From positions 1-64,000 of the forward strand of contig JAGWXF010000001.1 in the NCBI GenBank assembly GCA_018970025.1: 64,000 nucleotides of DNA, in the 5' to 3' direction. Positions within the stretch are counted from its first letter, which is position 1, and the number at the start of each line of letters is the position of its first letter. Below, piece after piece: positions 51,970 to 62,332 of the stretch. The notes beneath the pieces are model-generated. The model was not told where the DNA came from. It did not search any database and saw only the letters and a program-made list of their open reading frames with translations. A program made the translations under genes and the position numbers. The DNA comes from Actinomycetales bacterium (GTDB lineage Bacteria > Actinomycetota > Actinomycetes > S36-B12).

Positions 51970-53102
51970 TGTCGGTCAGCGAAGGAGGTGGCCGGGGCAT
52001 GCGGAGCCTGGGTCAGCGCCTCTACAACGGGCAGTCATCGATCGACTTCATCGGTCGAACGCGCACCTGGTACGTCGCCTCGGCAATCATCCTGCTGATC
52101 TCGATCGGCGCGCTGTTCTTCCGTGGCCTCAACCTGGGCATCGAGTTCCGCGGTGGCGCTGACTTCTCGGTGCCGAATGCCACGTGCTCGGTCGAGCAGG
52201 CACGGGGGGTGTCCGAGGACTTCACCGGTGCTCAGGTCATCGTCACGGAGTCCGCGAGCGGGACCATCCGGGTGCAGACAGAGTCGCTGACCCCGGCGCA
52301 GAGCCTGACGTTCGCTGGAGTCCTGGCGGAGTCCTGCGGCGTCGCGAAGGACGACATCAAGGCGCAGGTGGTCGGGCCGACCTGGGGGGCCGAGATCTCG
52401 AAGAAGGCGCTGCAGGGCCTTGTGGTGTTCCTGCTCCTGCTGGTGATCTTCCTCTCCATCTACTTCGACTGGCGGATGGCGATCGCGGCGCTGGTGGCGC
52501 TCGTGCACGACATCGTCATCACCGTGGGCATCTATGCCCTCACCGGGCTTGAGGTGACGCCCGCGACGGTGATCGGCGTGCTCACGATCCTCGGCTACTC
52601 CCTCTATGACACGGTCGTGGTGTTCGACAAGGTCAGGGAGAACACGCGTGGGATCGGCGGCCAGTCGGTGCTCACCTACGCTGAAGCCGCAAACCTCGCG
52701 GTCAACCAGACCCTCGTACGGAGCATCAACACGTCGATCGTGGCGCTGCTGCCGGTCGTTGCGATCATCGTGGTCGGCGCTGGTCTTCTGGGCGCGGGAA
52801 CCCTGCTCGATCTTGCGGTCGCTCTCGGGATCGGCATGGCTGCCGGCACCTACTCCTCCATCTTCATCGCTACTCCATTCCTGGTGCAGATGAAGAATCG
52901 CCAACCCGAGGTGAAGGCCCTCGCTGGTCGCGTCGCCGCCCGCCGATCGCAGGCTCAGAGGCAGGGCCGCGGCCAGTCGGCGGAGGAGACCGATGCCGAG
53001 GGTGGCAGCCAGGCGCAGGAGGCAGTGGTCACGACGAAGGTGCCCAGCGCCGCCCGGCAGCAGCCTCGGCGAGCAGCCCGCTCCCGCCGTGGGCGCCGCT
53101 GA
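51969..53102 (+). CDS. secF: Protein translocase subunit SecF
   Basis: A 377-residue SecF with the first TM helix, GIEFRGGADF, the periplasmic P1 part with EISKKALQGLVVFLLLLVIF, and the family motifs ILGYSLYDTVVVFDKVREN and NQTLVRSINTSI. The C-terminal ~60 residues form a basic Arg/Gln/Ala-rich cytosolic tail. The ATG shares a base with the secD stop, and AAGGAGGTG lies upstream inside secD. ATG 51999 is an alternative start. Confidence 0.95.
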   Translation: MSVSEGGGRGMRSLGQRLYNGQSSIDFIGRTRTWYVASAIILLISIGALFFRGLNLGIEFRGGADFSVPNATCSVEQARGVSEDFTGAQVIVTESASGTIRVQTESLTPAQSLTFAGVLAESCGVAKDDIKAQVVGPTWGAEISKKALQGLVVFLLLLVIFLSIYFDWRMAIAALVALVHDIVITVGIYALTGLEVTPATVIGVLTILGYSLYDTVVVFDKVRENTRGIGGQSVLTYAEAANLAVNQTLVRSINTSIVALLPVVAIIVVGAGLLGAGTLLDLAVALGIGMAAGTYSSIFIATPFLVQMKNRQPEVKALAGRVAARRSQAQRQGRGQSAEETDAEGGSQAQEAVVTTKVPSAARQQPRRAARSRRGRR

Positions 53103-53131
53103 GCGGAGCAACGCGAGCAGGGGCGTGGTCT

Positions 53132-53683
53132 GTGCGAAAGCCGCTGATAGACCCTGACACTCGGGCTGCCGTGCGCGCGTCCATTCGGGTGGTGCCCGAC
53201 TGGCCGATCCCCGGAGTCCAGTTCCAGGACCTGTCCGGGGTCATGGCGGATGCGCACGCCTTCCGGCTGGTTATCGATGCACTGGCCGGCATGGCCAGCG
53301 CCGGAGGGGATCGCATCGACCTGGTCGTGGGCATCGAGGCCCGAGGCTTTGCGTACGGGGCGGCTGTGGCCCATCATCTCGGCGCCGGCTTCGTCGCGGC
53401 GCGCAAGCCAGGCAAGCTTCCCGGCGCCGTGCATGCCCGCGAGTATGAGCTCGAGTACGGCACGGCAACCCTGGAGCTGCACCGGGATGCGATGTCCAGC
53501 GACCATGGCGTGCTGATCGTCGATGATGTCCTGGCAACCGGGGGCACGGCTGTCGCCTGCGCAGACCTCGTCCGTCGGACCGGTGCTCACCTCACGGCGG
53601 CTCTGTTCGTCCTCCAGATTCCCGGGCTCGCAGGCCCGCAGGCCCTCGAATCGGCGGGGGTCGAGTGGGGCTGCCTGCTGTAG
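53132..53683 (+). CDS. apt: Adenine phosphoribosyltransferase
   Basis: A 183-residue type I PRTase salvaging adenine with PRPP to AMP. The PRPP loop is VLIVDDVLATGGTA. Other family segments are PIPGVQFQDLSGVM, VGIEARGFAYGAAVA and AARKPGKLPG. It lies between secF and relA as in M. tuberculosis (Rv2584c). No strong ribosome-binding site precedes the GTG. Confidence 0.94.
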   Translation: MRKPLIDPDTRAAVRASIRVVPDWPIPGVQFQDLSGVMADAHAFRLVIDALAGMASAGGDRIDLVVGIEARGFAYGAAVAHHLGAGFVAARKPGKLPGAVHAREYELEYGTATLELHRDAMSSDHGVLIVDDVLATGGTAVACADLVRRTGAHLTAALFVLQIPGLAGPQALESAGVEWGCLL

Positions 53684-53721
53684 TCCGGGTACTTCCCGAG
53701 CCCGCGGCCGGCTTGTCGACG

Positions 53722-53727
53722 TAGACT
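53722..53727 (+). promoter_or_regulatory. Possible -10 hexamer (TAGACT) for relA
   Basis: TAGACT lies 25 bases before GTG 53753. A leader of ~19 bases with AGGAGGGG would follow, so this is a leadered transcript. Confidence 0.4.
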
Positions 53728-53752
53728 CGGTGCCTCGAGGGCCAGGAGGGGC

Positions 53753-56032
53753 GTGACCAAGGACGCATCGACCGCAACGGAGCCTGGCGCTGCGGCTCCG
53801 GTCACAGCGATGCCCGACACCAGTCGGTTGCGGTCGAGGTTCCCGCGGCTGACGAGCAGCCGGACCTCCTTCCCCGAGCTTGAGCCTCTCATCAGGACCC
53901 TCCGCGCGTACCACCCCAAGGCCGATACCCGCATCATCGAGCGGGCCTACGAGACAGCCGCTCACCTGCACCGCGATCAGAAGCGTCGCAGTGGCGAGGC
54001 ATACATCACCCACCCACTGGCGGTAGCGACGATCCTTGCCGATCTCGGCATGGGCAGCGAGACGCTCGCTGCGGCACTCCTGCATGACACCGTGGAGGAC
54101 ACCGGGTACCACCTTGACGCACTTCGAGAGGACTTCGGGGACGAGGTGGCCCAGCTGGTCGACGGCGTAACCAAGCTCGATCGCGTCACGTACGGCCAGT
54201 CCTCGGCGTCGGAGACGGTCCGCAAGATGGTCGTCGCCATGGCCCGCGATATCCGGGTTCTGGTCATCAAGCTAGCTGACCGCCTGCACAACATGCGCAC
54301 GCTGCGATGGATGCCGCCCGACAAGCAGCAGAAGAAGGCCAGGGAGACCCTGGAGATCTACGCCCCGCTTGCCCATCGACTCGGCATGAACACGATGAAG
54401 TGGGAGCTCGAGGACCTCGCATTCGCCACCCTGCATCCGAAGATGTACGACGAGATCGTTCGACTGGTCGGGCAGCGCGCTCCCTCCCGTGACCAGTACC
54501 TCGCCACGGTCGTCGATGACATCGAGGCGGACCTGCGCAGGAGCAAGATCAAGGCAGTGGTCACCGGCCGCCCGAAGCACTACTACTCCGTTTACCAGAA
54601 GATGATCGTGCGTGGCCGAGACTTCGCCGACATCTATGACCTGGTCGGGGTGCGGGTTCTCGTCGAAGACATCCGGGACTGCTACGCGGTCCTCGGGGTG
54701 ATCCACTCCAGGTGGAGCCCCGTCCCGGGCCGATTCAAGGACTTCATCGCCATGCCGAAGTTCAACATGTACCAGTCCCTGCACACCACGGTCATCGGGC
54801 CGGGCGGCAAGACCGTCGAGCTGCAGATCCGCACGCATGACATGCACCGGGCAGCGGAGTTCGGGGTAGCGGCCCACTGGCGCTACAAGCAGCAGGACGT
54901 GGGAGGCAAGGCCGGCCCCGATGACTTCGGCTGGCTGCGTCAGCTGCTCGAGTGGCAGCGAGAGACCGAGGACCCGGGGGAGTTCCTCGATCAGCTTCGC
55001 TACGACCTGAGCACCTCGGAGGTCTTCGTCTTCACGCCGAAGGGCGACGTGATCGCGCTGCCGGGCGGCGCAACTCCCGTCGACTTCGCGTACAGCGTTC
55101 ATACCGAGGTCGGCCACCGATGCGTGGGCGCCCGCGTCAACGGCAAGCTCGTGCCGCTGGAGTCGGCACTGAGCAACGGTGACGTGATCGAGATCTTCAC
55201 CTCCAAGGCAGAGGGTGCCGGCCCGAGCCGCGACTGGCTCACCTTCGTCGCCTCCGCGCGCGCCAAGAGCAAGATCAAGGCCTGGTTCTCGCGTGAGCGG
55301 CGTGACGAGGCGATTGAGCACGGCAAGGACGCGATCGTCAGGGCGATGCGCAAGCAGGGCCTGCCGCTGCAGCGCCTGATGACGAACCAGGCGATCCAGG
55401 CGCTGGCAGTCGAGCTGCATCAGGCGGATGCTTCCGGGCTGTATGCGGCAGTGGGCGAGGGTCGGGTGTCGTCCGCGATCGTGGTGCAGCGACTGGTGGA
55501 GGCCGCAGGGGGCTCGGAGGCGGCAGCCGACGATGCGGCGGAGGCGCTGACTCCTGCGGCGATGCGCCGAAGGCCGAGCCGTGCATCGTCAGACGTGGGC
55601 GTCGTCGTCGTGGGAGCCCAGGATGTCATGCTCAAGCTGGCCAAGTGCTGCACGCCGGTGCCTGGTGACGCCATCATCGGGTTCGTGACCCGTGGCTCGG
55701 GGGTATCCGTTCACCGGGATGACTGCGTGAATGCCCCCGGACTCAAGGCGGAGCCGGAGCGACTCGTCGAGGTGTCCTGGGCGCCCACCGCGACCAGTGT
55801 CTTCCTGGTCAACCTGCAGGTCGAGGCCCTCGACCGGGCCCGACTGCTCAGTGATGTCACCCGGGCGCTCTCCGACATGCACGTGAACATCCTCAGCGCA
55901 TCGGTCACCACGACGCGTGATCGCATCGCGCTGTCGAGGTTCACGTTCGAGATGGCCGACCCGATGCACCTTGGCTCGGTCATCAAGGCAGTACGGAACG
56001 TCGAGGGCGTCTACGACGCCTACCGGGTCTGA
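53753..56032 (+). CDS. relA: Bifunctional (p)ppGpp synthetase/hydrolase RelA/SpoT
   Basis: A 759-residue Rel protein with all domains. The N-terminal HD hydrolase ([23 protein letters not shown]) is followed by the synthetase ([42 protein letters not shown]), then TGS ([20 protein letters not shown]), a helical/CC region ([20 protein letters not shown]) and a C-terminal ACT domain. The RFKDF and intact HD residues suggest both synthesis and hydrolysis. It is the stringent-response alarmone enzyme of this genome. The N-terminal ~35 residues are disordered. Confidence 0.96.
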   Translation: MTKDASTATEPGAAAPVTAMPDTSRLRSRFPRLTSSRTSFPELEPLIRTLRAYHPKADTRIIERAYETAAHLHRDQKRRSGEAYITHPLAVATILADLGMGSETLAAALLHDTVEDTGYHLDALREDFGDEVAQLVDGVTKLDRVTYGQSSASETVRKMVVAMARDIRVLVIKLADRLHNMRTLRWMPPDKQQKKARETLEIYAPLAHRLGMNTMKWELEDLAFATLHPKMYDEIVRLVGQRAPSRDQYLATVVDDIEADLRRSKIKAVVTGRPKHYYSVYQKMIVRGRDFADIYDLVGVRVLVEDIRDCYAVLGVIHSRWSPVPGRFKDFIAMPKFNMYQSLHTTVIGPGGKTVELQIRTHDMHRAAEFGVAAHWRYKQQDVGGKAGPDDFGWLRQLLEWQRETEDPGEFLDQLRYDLSTSEVFVFTPKGDVIALPGGATPVDFAYSVHTEVGHRCVGARVNGKLVPLESALSNGDVIEIFTSKAEGAGPSRDWLTFVASARAKSKIKAWFSRERRDEAIEHGKDAIVRAMRKQGLPLQRLMTNQAIQALAVELHQADASGLYAAVGEGRVSSAIVVQRLVEAAGGSEAAADDAAEALTPAAMRRRPSRASSDVGVVVVGAQDVMLKLAKCCTPVPGDAIIGFVTRGSGVSVHRDDCVNAPGLKAEPERLVEVSWAPTATSVFLVNLQVEALDRARLLSDVTRALSDMHVNILSASVTTTRDRIALSRFTFEMADPMHLGSVIKAVRNVEGVYDAYRV

Positions 56033-56075
56033 TCAGCCGACCACGTGGGGCCTGACGGCTCCATGGCGCAGGTCG

Positions 56076-57398
56076 TCAGCCTTGGAACTCCGCGGCCGCA
56101 GCCTGGGCGGCCTGCAGCAGGGCTCTCGTCTGTTCGATCGAGGACTCGATGCGTGCCGACTCGCGACCATCCCCACGTGACCTCGCTGCAGCGAGCCGCG
56201 CCTCGAGCTTGGCAAGTCCATCCGCGAATGCGCTCGCCGTCGACTCTGCCCGAGCCCGCGCCTCCGGATTCGAGCGCTTCCAAGACTCCGACTCGGCCTT
56301 GCGCACAGACTCCTCGACGCGCTTCAAGCGCGCCTCGAGCCTGTCTCGATCTGCTCGGGGAATGTCGCCGGCCTTCTCCCAGCGATCCTGGATCGAGCGC
56401 AGGTGTGCCTTGGCCGCCCGGTGGTCGGAGACCGCCAGGGCCTCCGCCTCGAGGACCAGCTGTTCCTTAGCCTCCACGTTCGGCCGCAGCCGCTCCTCCT
56501 GGGCCGATTCCGCGGCTAGACGAGCCGCGTAGAAGGCATCCTGGGCCGCCTTGAACCGGGTCCAGAGCCTGTCCTCGTCTCGCTTGCTCGTCCGGGGAGC
56601 ATTGCGCCACTCGGTCATGAGGTCACGGAATCTCCTGGCCGTGCCAGCCCAGTCGGTTGATGCGGCCAGCGACTCCGCACGGCTGATGAGATCCCGCTTC
56701 ACGGCCATCGCGCTCTTGCGCTGCGCCTCCACCTCGCCGAAGTGCGATCGCCTGCGCTTGTCGAAGGCAGCCCGGGCCGTGCTGATCCGCTTCCAGAGTT
56801 CCTGCTCGCGGCTGCGCTCTGCATGGGGGAGCGCCTTCCACTCCTCGACGATCGCCGCATACCGCTCCGACGTCGCCTTCCATGACGTGGAGGCGGCCAG
56901 TTGCTCGGCCTCTGCCGCGAGTGCCTCACGCGCGACGGCGGCCGCGGCGCGCTGCTCCTCACGGGCACGCGCGGCTCGCTCGCGGGCAGCGTCGATCAGT
57001 TGCTCCAGGCGGACGCACTTGCCGTCGAGCGCAGTCACGTCTCCCACGAAGGAGCGACCGGCCAGGCCCTCCCTGACTCGGGATAGCACGGCCTGTGCCT
57101 GCTCAGCGCTCGACCTGCCGTCGCCGAGTCGGAGGGCTGCCAGGTCGATCTCCACGACCAGGTCGTCGTACTTGCGCCCGAAGAACGCCAGGCCCTCAGC
57201 GGGCGGCCCCGCCGCCCATTGCCCGACCAGGACCTCCCCCTCAGGGGCGCGCAGGAACACCCGGCCCTCGTCATCGACCCGGCCGAACTGGGCTGGATCG
57301 CTCGGCGCGGGCGCCGGGGCCACGGTCACGCTCCGCACCGCGGCAGGCCTCGCCGGTCGCAGGGCAGCCGGGGTCGGAATCGCTGGCGACTCGCTCAT
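56076..57398 (-). CDS. DUF349 coiled-coil protein
   Basis: A 440-residue protein with a Pro/Ala-rich start, a small beta region (FGRVDDEGRVFLRAPEGEVL) and then three to four DUF349 repeats of charged helices with conserved Trp. Examples are EEWKALPHAERSREQELWKR, MTEWRNAPRTSKRDEDRLWT and QDRWEKAGDIPRADRDRLEA. DUF349 proteins are frequent beside relA in actinobacteria; their role is unclear. It is convergent with relA, with a 43-base gap and no obvious terminator. Confidence 0.88.
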   Translation of the reverse strand: MSESPAIPTPAALRPARPAAVRSVTVAPAPAPSDPAQFGRVDDEGRVFLRAPEGEVLVGQWAAGPPAEGLAFFGRKYDDLVVEIDLAALRLGDGRSSAEQAQAVLSRVREGLAGRSFVGDVTALDGKCVRLEQLIDAARERAARAREEQRAAAAVAREALAAEAEQLAASTSWKATSERYAAIVEEWKALPHAERSREQELWKRISTARAAFDKRRRSHFGEVEAQRKSAMAVKRDLISRAESLAASTDWAGTARRFRDLMTEWRNAPRTSKRDEDRLWTRFKAAQDAFYAARLAAESAQEERLRPNVEAKEQLVLEAEALAVSDHRAAKAHLRSIQDRWEKAGDIPRADRDRLEARLKRVEESVRKAESESWKRSNPEARARAESTASAFADGLAKLEARLAAARSRGDGRESARIESSIEQTRALLQAAQAAAAEFQG

Positions 57399-57503
57399 CT
57401 GCGCACCTGCCTCATGTCATCCCACCCGTCGACGCGCTGCTCGAGTCGACGGTCGACGCAAACCGTACCCGTGCGCTGCCCTGTCGCCCCGTCGGTCCGG
57501 TCA

Positions 57504-58409
57504 CTAGGAGGTAACGATTGCCTTGGTGATGAACACCGGCTGCGCAGGCGCCCCGTCCGTCGCACCCCCGCTGACCCCGGCAGCGGCAATGCCCTGGACG
57601 ATATCCAGCCCCTGGGTCACCGTGCCCCAGACGGTGTACCCGGCCGGCAGCGTGGTGTCCTGGTAGACGATAAAGAACTGCGAGCCGGCCGTCCCGGGCC
57701 CGGCATTGGCCATCGCCACCGTGCCGGCCGGGTAGTTGCCGCTGCCCTCGGCGGGCAGGTTCTCGTCGGGCACCGAGTAGCCGGGCCCGCCCGTGCCGTT
57801 GCCCTTGGGGTCCCCGCACTGCAGCACGTAGATCCCCGACGTCGTGAGCCGATGGCAGGAAGTCTGGTCGTAGAAGCCCTCCTTGGCCAGGAACACCTCC
57901 GACCCGACGGTGAGCGGGGCCTTGTCCGGCAGCGTCGTGATCACGATCGGGCCGCAGTTGGTCTGCAGGGTGATCGCCGCGGAGACAAGGGAGGCGGCCG
58001 GCGGAGCACTGGGCCAGGTGAGGTTGTCGAGACGTGGCGTACCGGGCTCGGTGCAGGCAAGCGCTGCCGCACTCCCGCTCGGGGCGGGTTCAGCCGTGGC
58101 GCTGGCGGCCGCCTCGGAGGCGTCAGCCGATCCTGATGGAGCCGGGGATCCGGAGGCAGATCCAGCCGCAGATGCAGCGGCGGATGCGATGGCGCTGGCA
58201 CCTGCGCTGGCGTCTGCGACCTGCGCAGCGTCGCCTGAGCGGCCGACGACGATCCAGGCGATGGCGCCGGCGACGAGCACGACCACGACGACCGCGGCTG
58301 CGATGCGCTGCCTGGTGCGCCGTCGGGCAGCAGACTGGGCTCGCCGCTGCTGCTGGCGCTCGTACTTCTGCCGGGCGAGTTCCCGCTGGCGCTTGTTGCT
58401 CGACGTCAC
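57504..58409 (-). CDS. Membrane-anchored cyclophilin-type peptidyl-prolyl isomerase
   Basis: A 301-residue protein. It has a basic Arg/Gln-rich N-terminus (NKRQRELARQKYERQQQRRA), one TM helix (IAAAVVVVVLVAGAIAWIVV), an Ala/Ser-rich linker of ~60 residues, and an extracytoplasmic cyclophilin domain (TTLPDKAPLTVGSEVFLA, GPGTAGSQFFIVYQDTTLPA, YTVWGTVTQG). It should catalyse proline isomerisation in exported proteins (compare PpiB, Rv2582). GTG 58409 is chosen because TACACT lies six bases upstream; an 11-residue longer start at 58442 would overlap that hexamer. Confidence 0.88.
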   Translation of the reverse strand: MTSSNKRQRELARQKYERQQQRRAQSAARRRTRQRIAAAVVVVVLVAGAIAWIVVGRSGDAAQVADASAGASAIASAAASAAGSASGSPAPSGSADASEAAASATAEPAPSGSAAALACTEPGTPRLDNLTWPSAPPAASLVSAAITLQTNCGPIVITTLPDKAPLTVGSEVFLAKEGFYDQTSCHRLTTSGIYVLQCGDPKGNGTGGPGYSVPDENLPAEGSGNYPAGTVAMANAGPGTAGSQFFIVYQDTTLPAGYTVWGTVTQGLDIVQGIAAAGVSGGATDGAPAQPVFITKAIVTS

Positions 58410-58415
58410 GGGCGG

Positions 58416-58421
58416 AGTGTA
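58416..58421 (-). promoter_or_regulatory. Probable -10 hexamer (TACACT) of the cyclophilin gene
   Basis: On the minus strand TACACT ends six bases before GTG 58409. It is 34 bases from the opposite hexamer TAGGCT of the MBL gene. Confidence 0.5.
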
Positions 58422-58455
58422 ATCGGCCGCGAGGCGGCGCACGCCGGCCGCCCGT

Positions 58456-58461
58456 TAGGCT
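58456..58461 (+). promoter_or_regulatory. Probable -10 hexamer (TAGGCT) of the MBL-hisS unit
   Basis: TAGGCT ends eight bases before ATG 58470, with no ribosome-binding site. Confidence 0.45.
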
Positions 58462-58469
58462 TTGGCATC

Positions 58470-59168
58470 ATGCTGGTCCAGGGCTTTGCCGCGGGGGCGT
58501 GGGGCACGAATTGCTATGTCCTGGCGCCGTCTGCGGGTGAGCCGTGCGTCATCGTCGATCCGGGCCAGGACTCGATCGAGGGGGTTCAGGAGATCGTCCG
58601 AGAGCACCGCCTGCTGCCCGTGGCGGTGCTGCTCACCCACGGCCATGTCGACCATGTGTGGTCGGTGGCCCCGGTCGCCCACGGATACGGGATCCCCGCC
58701 TACATCCATGCCGATGACCGCTACCGGCTCGCCGACCCGGCCGGCACGAGCATCGCCGGGACTCGTGAGCAACTGCTCAGCATGACCAAGGGAGCGCTGG
58801 AGCTCACTGAGCCGGAGGAGGTCAGGCTCGTCGCCGACCAGGAGGACCTGCAGCTGGCCGGGATGGTCCTGCAGGTGCGCCATGCGCCGGGCCACACCGA
58901 GGGCTCGGTGGTCTTCGTCGAGGCTTCTGATCAAGGGGACGCTCCGCTGATGCTCAGCGGCGACGTGCTCTTCGCGGGCTCGATCGGGCGGACGGACCTT
59001 CCCGGCGGAGATGACGTCGCGATGCGGGCGTCGCTGCGGGATGTCATCTGGCCCGCACCGGACGAGATGGTGGTGCTGCCCGGCCATGGGCCGCAGACCA
59101 CGATCGGCCACGAGCGCCGGACCAATCCGTATCTCCAGGGGCTGGCCCCACCGGGCCGGGGGCTGTGA
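58470..59168 (+). CDS. MBL-fold hydrolase, glyoxalase II-like
   Basis: A 232-residue zinc hydrolase with THGHVDHVW (H57, H59, D61, H62), the histidine in APGHTEGSVVF, the aspartate in LSGDVLFAGSIGRTDLPGGD and the C-terminal LPGHGPQT. This set is characteristic of hydroxyacylglutathione hydrolase-like enzymes; the thiol cofactor in actinobacteria may differ from glutathione. It is encoded one base before hisS and is probably co-transcribed with it, as in Rv2581c-Rv2580c. Confidence 0.9.
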   Translation: MLVQGFAAGAWGTNCYVLAPSAGEPCVIVDPGQDSIEGVQEIVREHRLLPVAVLLTHGHVDHVWSVAPVAHGYGIPAYIHADDRYRLADPAGTSIAGTREQLLSMTKGALELTEPEEVRLVADQEDLQLAGMVLQVRHAPGHTEGSVVFVEASDQGDAPLMLSGDVLFAGSIGRTDLPGGDDVAMRASLRDVIWPAPDEMVVLPGHGPQTTIGHERRTNPYLQGLAPPGRGL

Positions 59169-59169
59169 G

Positions 59170-60513
59170 ATGTCACGGTCACTGGCCCTGTCCGGATTTC
59201 CGGAGTGGCTCCCGGAAGGTCGACTGGTGGAGCAGGCGATCATCGACACCGCTCGCCGGGTCTTCGAGCTGCACGGCTTCGCGTCCATCGAGACTCGCTC
59301 GGTGGAGCCGCTGGAGCAGATGCTGCGAAAGGGCGAGATCGACAAGGAGGTGTACGTCCTGCGGCGCCTGCATGCCGCGCAGGACGAGCCTGACCCGGGT
59401 CTGGGCCTGCATTTCGACCTGACCGTTCCGTTCGCCCGGTATGTCCTGCAGCATGCCGGGCACCTGGACTTCCCCTTCCGCCGATATCAGATCCAGAAGG
59501 TCTGGCGGGGGGAGCGGCCGCAGGACGGGAGATTCCGGGAGTTCACCCAGGCCGACATCGACGTCGTCGACCGAGATTCCCTCGCATTCCACCACGAGGT
59601 CGAGATGGCAGTGGTGATGTCGACGGTGCTCGCCGAGCTGCCGATCCCGCGGGCCGTGATCCATGTGAGCAACCGCAAGCTCGCCGAGGGCTTCTACCGG
59701 GCGGTCGGGGCTACGGACCCTGCGGCCGTGCTCCGGGCGGTCGATCGGCTTGACAAGGCTGGGCCTGATGCGGTCGGCCGGATGCTGGTCGCCGACGCCG
59801 GCCTGTCGATCTCCGCGGCCGAGCAGTGCCTGGCCATGGCAGCGATCCAGGCGCATGACGCGGGATTCGTCGAGCAACTGGAGGCGATCGGCCCGTCGAA
59901 TGCACTCATGGAGGAGGGCATCGAGGAGCTTCTTGCGGTCATCGAGGGAGCCAATCGGCAGCGCCCGGGCTCTGTCATCGCCGACCTGCGCATCGCCCGC
60001 GGCCTGGACTACTACACCGGTACCGTCTACGAGACGATGCTCGAGGGCCACGCATCGATCGGCTCGATCAGCTCCGGTGGCCGCTACGACGCGCTGGCCT
60101 CCGACGCCAAGGCCACGTATCCCGGCGTGGGCATCTCGCTGGGCGTCTCGCGACTGGTCTCGGTGCTGCTGGATCGCGACCTCGTACAGGCTGACCGCCG
60201 TGTCCCGTCCGCCGTCCTGGTGGCCGTCAATGACGAGCAGTCACGGGCGGCAAGCGAGTTGGTTGCCGGTGCCCTGCGAGCCAGGGGCATCCCGTGCGAG
60301 GTGGCGCCCAAGGCCGATAGGTTCGGCAAGCAGATCCGGTACGCGGACCGGCGCGGGATTCCGTACGTGTGGTTCCCCGGCATCGACGCTCCGCTGAAGG
60401 ACATCCGCAGCGGCGATCAGATGGCTGCCGATCCCGCGACCTGGATGCCGCCAGCAGCCGATCTCACCCCGCAGATCCGCGCCACCAGCCTCGAGCAACG
60501 CAGTACCGCCTGA
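59170..60513 (+). CDS. hisS: Histidyl-tRNA synthetase
   Basis: A 447-residue class II synthetase. Motif 2 is [25 protein letters not shown]-like (seen in parts), the histidine-specific loop is [14 protein letters not shown], and motif 3 lies near GGRYDAL and [11 protein letters not shown]-terminal anticodon-binding domain is present ([20 protein letters not shown]). The first residues [20 protein letters not shown] are typical of the actinobacterial form. aspS follows after ten bases. Confidence 0.94.
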   Translation: MSRSLALSGFPEWLPEGRLVEQAIIDTARRVFELHGFASIETRSVEPLEQMLRKGEIDKEVYVLRRLHAAQDEPDPGLGLHFDLTVPFARYVLQHAGHLDFPFRRYQIQKVWRGERPQDGRFREFTQADIDVVDRDSLAFHHEVEMAVVMSTVLAELPIPRAVIHVSNRKLAEGFYRAVGATDPAAVLRAVDRLDKAGPDAVGRMLVADAGLSISAAEQCLAMAAIQAHDAGFVEQLEAIGPSNALMEEGIEELLAVIEGANRQRPGSVIADLRIARGLDYYTGTVYETMLEGHASIGSISSGGRYDALASDAKATYPGVGISLGVSRLVSVLLDRDLVQADRRVPSAVLVAVNDEQSRAASELVAGALRARGIPCEVAPKADRFGKQIRYADRRGIPYVWFPGIDAPLKDIRSGDQMAADPATWMPPAADLTPQIRATSLEQRSTA

Positions 60514-60523
60514 TGGGAGCCCC

Positions 60524-62332
60524 ATGATCCGAACCCGCAATGCCGGCTCCTTGCGCCGCGATGACGCCGGGGCGACCGTCACCCTGGCCGGGTGGATCGC
60601 CCGTCGCCGCGACCACGGCGGAGTGGCGTTCCTGGATCTTCGGGACGCCTCCGGAGTCGTGCAGGTCGTCGTCCATGATCCGCTGATTGCGCATGGCCTG
60701 CGCGATGAGTACTGCATCCGGGTGACCGGGCAGGTGCAGGTGCGTCCTGAGGGGAACGAGAACGCCGACCTGCCGACCGGCGAGGTCGAGGTCATGTCGT
60801 CTGACGTCGAGGTGCTGTCCGTTGCGGCACCCCTGCCGTTTCCGATCGATGACCGGGTGAGCGTGGGGGACGAGGTCAGGCTGCGCTACCGCTACCTGGA
60901 CCTGCGGCGACGGTCGGCCGGGGATGCCTTGCGGATGAGGTCCCGGGTCAACCAGATCGCCCGCGATGTGCTCCTGGGACGGGACTTCGTCGAGATCGAG
61001 ACCCCCACCCTGACGCGATCGACCCCCGAGGGGGCTCGGGACTTCCTCGTGCCGGTACGCCTGCAGCCTGGGCACTGGTACGCCTTGCCGCAGTCGCCGC
61101 AGCTGTTCAAGCAGCTGCTGATGGTGGCGGGGATGGAGCGGTATTTCCAGATCGCGCGGTGCTATCGGGACGAGGACTTCCGCGCGGATCGCCAGCCCGA
61201 GTTCACCCAGCTGGACATCGAGATGTCGTTCGTCGAGCAGGACGACGTCATCGAGGTCGGCGAGGCGATCGTCCGTGCACTGTGGCAGGGGATCCTCGGG
61301 GTGGAGATCGGCGAGGTCCCGCGGATGACGTACGCGGAGGCCATGCGCAGGTACGGAAGCGACAAGCCAGACCTTCGATTCGGCCTGGAGCTGGTCGACC
61401 TGACCGACTACTTCGCCGGAACGGCCTTCCGGGTCTTCCAGGCAGCGCACGTGGGCGCGGTCGTCATGCCTGGCGGAGGCGACCAGCCCCGTCGCCAGTT
61501 CGACGCCTGGCAGGAATGGGCCAAGCAGCGGGGGGCCAAGGGCCTGGCATACGTGACCATCGACGCAGACGGCACCCTCGGCGGTCCGGTGGCCAAGAAC
61601 CTCTCCGAGCGGGAGCGGGACGGGCTGGCGGCCGCCACCGGGGCCACAGCAGGCGACTGCGTCTTCTTCGCTGCCGGCACGACATCCGATGCCCGTAGCC
61701 TGCTGGGCGCCGCCCGACTGGAGATCGCCCGGCGACTGGACCTCATCGACGAGACGGCGTGGTCGTTCCTGTGGGTCGTCGACGCGCCGATGTTCGAGCA
61801 GGTGCAGGACGATGCAGGTGCCCTGACGTGGACCGCCGTCCACCATCCCTTCACGTCCCCGAACGCCGAGTGGAAGGACACCTTCGAGCAGGCGCCCGGC
61901 GAGGCCCTGGCGTGGGCCTACGACATCGTGTGCAATGGCAATGAGATCGGCGGGGGATCGATCCGTATCCATCAGGCCGAGGTGCAGCAGCGGGTCTTCA
62001 GCATGCTCGGACTGTCGGCCGGCGACGCGCAGGAGAAGTTCGGGTTCCTGCTCGAGGCCTTCGCATACGGGCCGCCGCCGCATGGAGGCATCGCCTTCGG
62101 CTGGGACCGCATCTGCATGCTGCTCGCGGGTGCGCCCTCCCTGCGCGATGTCATCGCCTTCCCCAAGACCGGCGCTGGGCACGACCCGCTCACCGGCGCA
62201 CCGACGACCATCACCGCACAACAGCGCAAGGAAGCGGGCATCGATGCCACGCCAGGACTCCCAGGGCAGCGCCTATCAGATCAGGGCCGATCAGAGCAGG
62301 GCCGATCAGATCAGGATGGCAGCGCCGGCTGA
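60524..62332 (+). CDS. aspS: Aspartyl-tRNA synthetase
   Basis: A 602-residue bacterial-type AspRS. It has an OB anticodon-binding domain ([20 protein letters not shown]), the catalytic core with RFRYLDLRR-like [51 protein letters not shown], a GAD insertion domain and motif 3 [15 protein letters not shown]. The last ~20 residues are a Ser/Asp/Gln/Gly-rich tail ([10 protein letters not shown]) encoded by an imperfect tandem repeat. The gene overlaps the next start by 17 bases. GGGAG precedes the ATG. Confidence 0.95.
   Translation: MIRTRNAGSLRRDDAGATVTLAGWIARRRDHGGVAFLDLRDASGVVQVVVHDPLIAHGLRDEYCIRVTGQVQVRPEGNENADLPTGEVEVMSSDVEVLSVAAPLPFPIDDRVSVGDEVRLRYRYLDLRRRSAGDALRMRSRVNQIARDVLLGRDFVEIETPTLTRSTPEGARDFLVPVRLQPGHWYALPQSPQLFKQLLMVAGMERYFQIARCYRDEDFRADRQPEFTQLDIEMSFVEQDDVIEVGEAIVRALWQGILGVEIGEVPRMTYAEAMRRYGSDKPDLRFGLELVDLTDYFAGTAFRVFQAAHVGAVVMPGGGDQPRRQFDAWQEWAKQRGAKGLAYVTIDADGTLGGPVAKNLSERERDGLAAATGATAGDCVFFAAGTTSDARSLLGAARLEIARRLDLIDETAWSFLWVVDAPMFEQVQDDAGALTWTAVHHPFTSPNAEWKDTFEQAPGEALAWAYDIVCNGNEIGGGSIRIHQAEVQQRVFSMLGLSAGDAQEKFGFLLEAFAYGPPPHGGIAFGWDRICMLLAGAPSLRDVIAFPKTGAGHDPLTGAPTTITAQQRKEAGIDATPGLPGQRLSDQGRSEQGRSDQDGSAG
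62275..62315 (+). repeat. Imperfect 15-bp tandem repeat at the aspS 3' end
   Basis: ATCAGATCAGGGCCG is followed by ATCAGAGCAGGGCCG and a partial third copy, ATCAGATCAGG. It encodes the DQGRS-type tail of AspS and leads directly into the start codon of the GNAT gene. Confidence 0.8.

Noticed and set aside
60464-62221. Minus-strand open frame (~585 codons) opposite aspS
   Set aside because: Antisense shadow; aspS is unambiguous on the plus strand.
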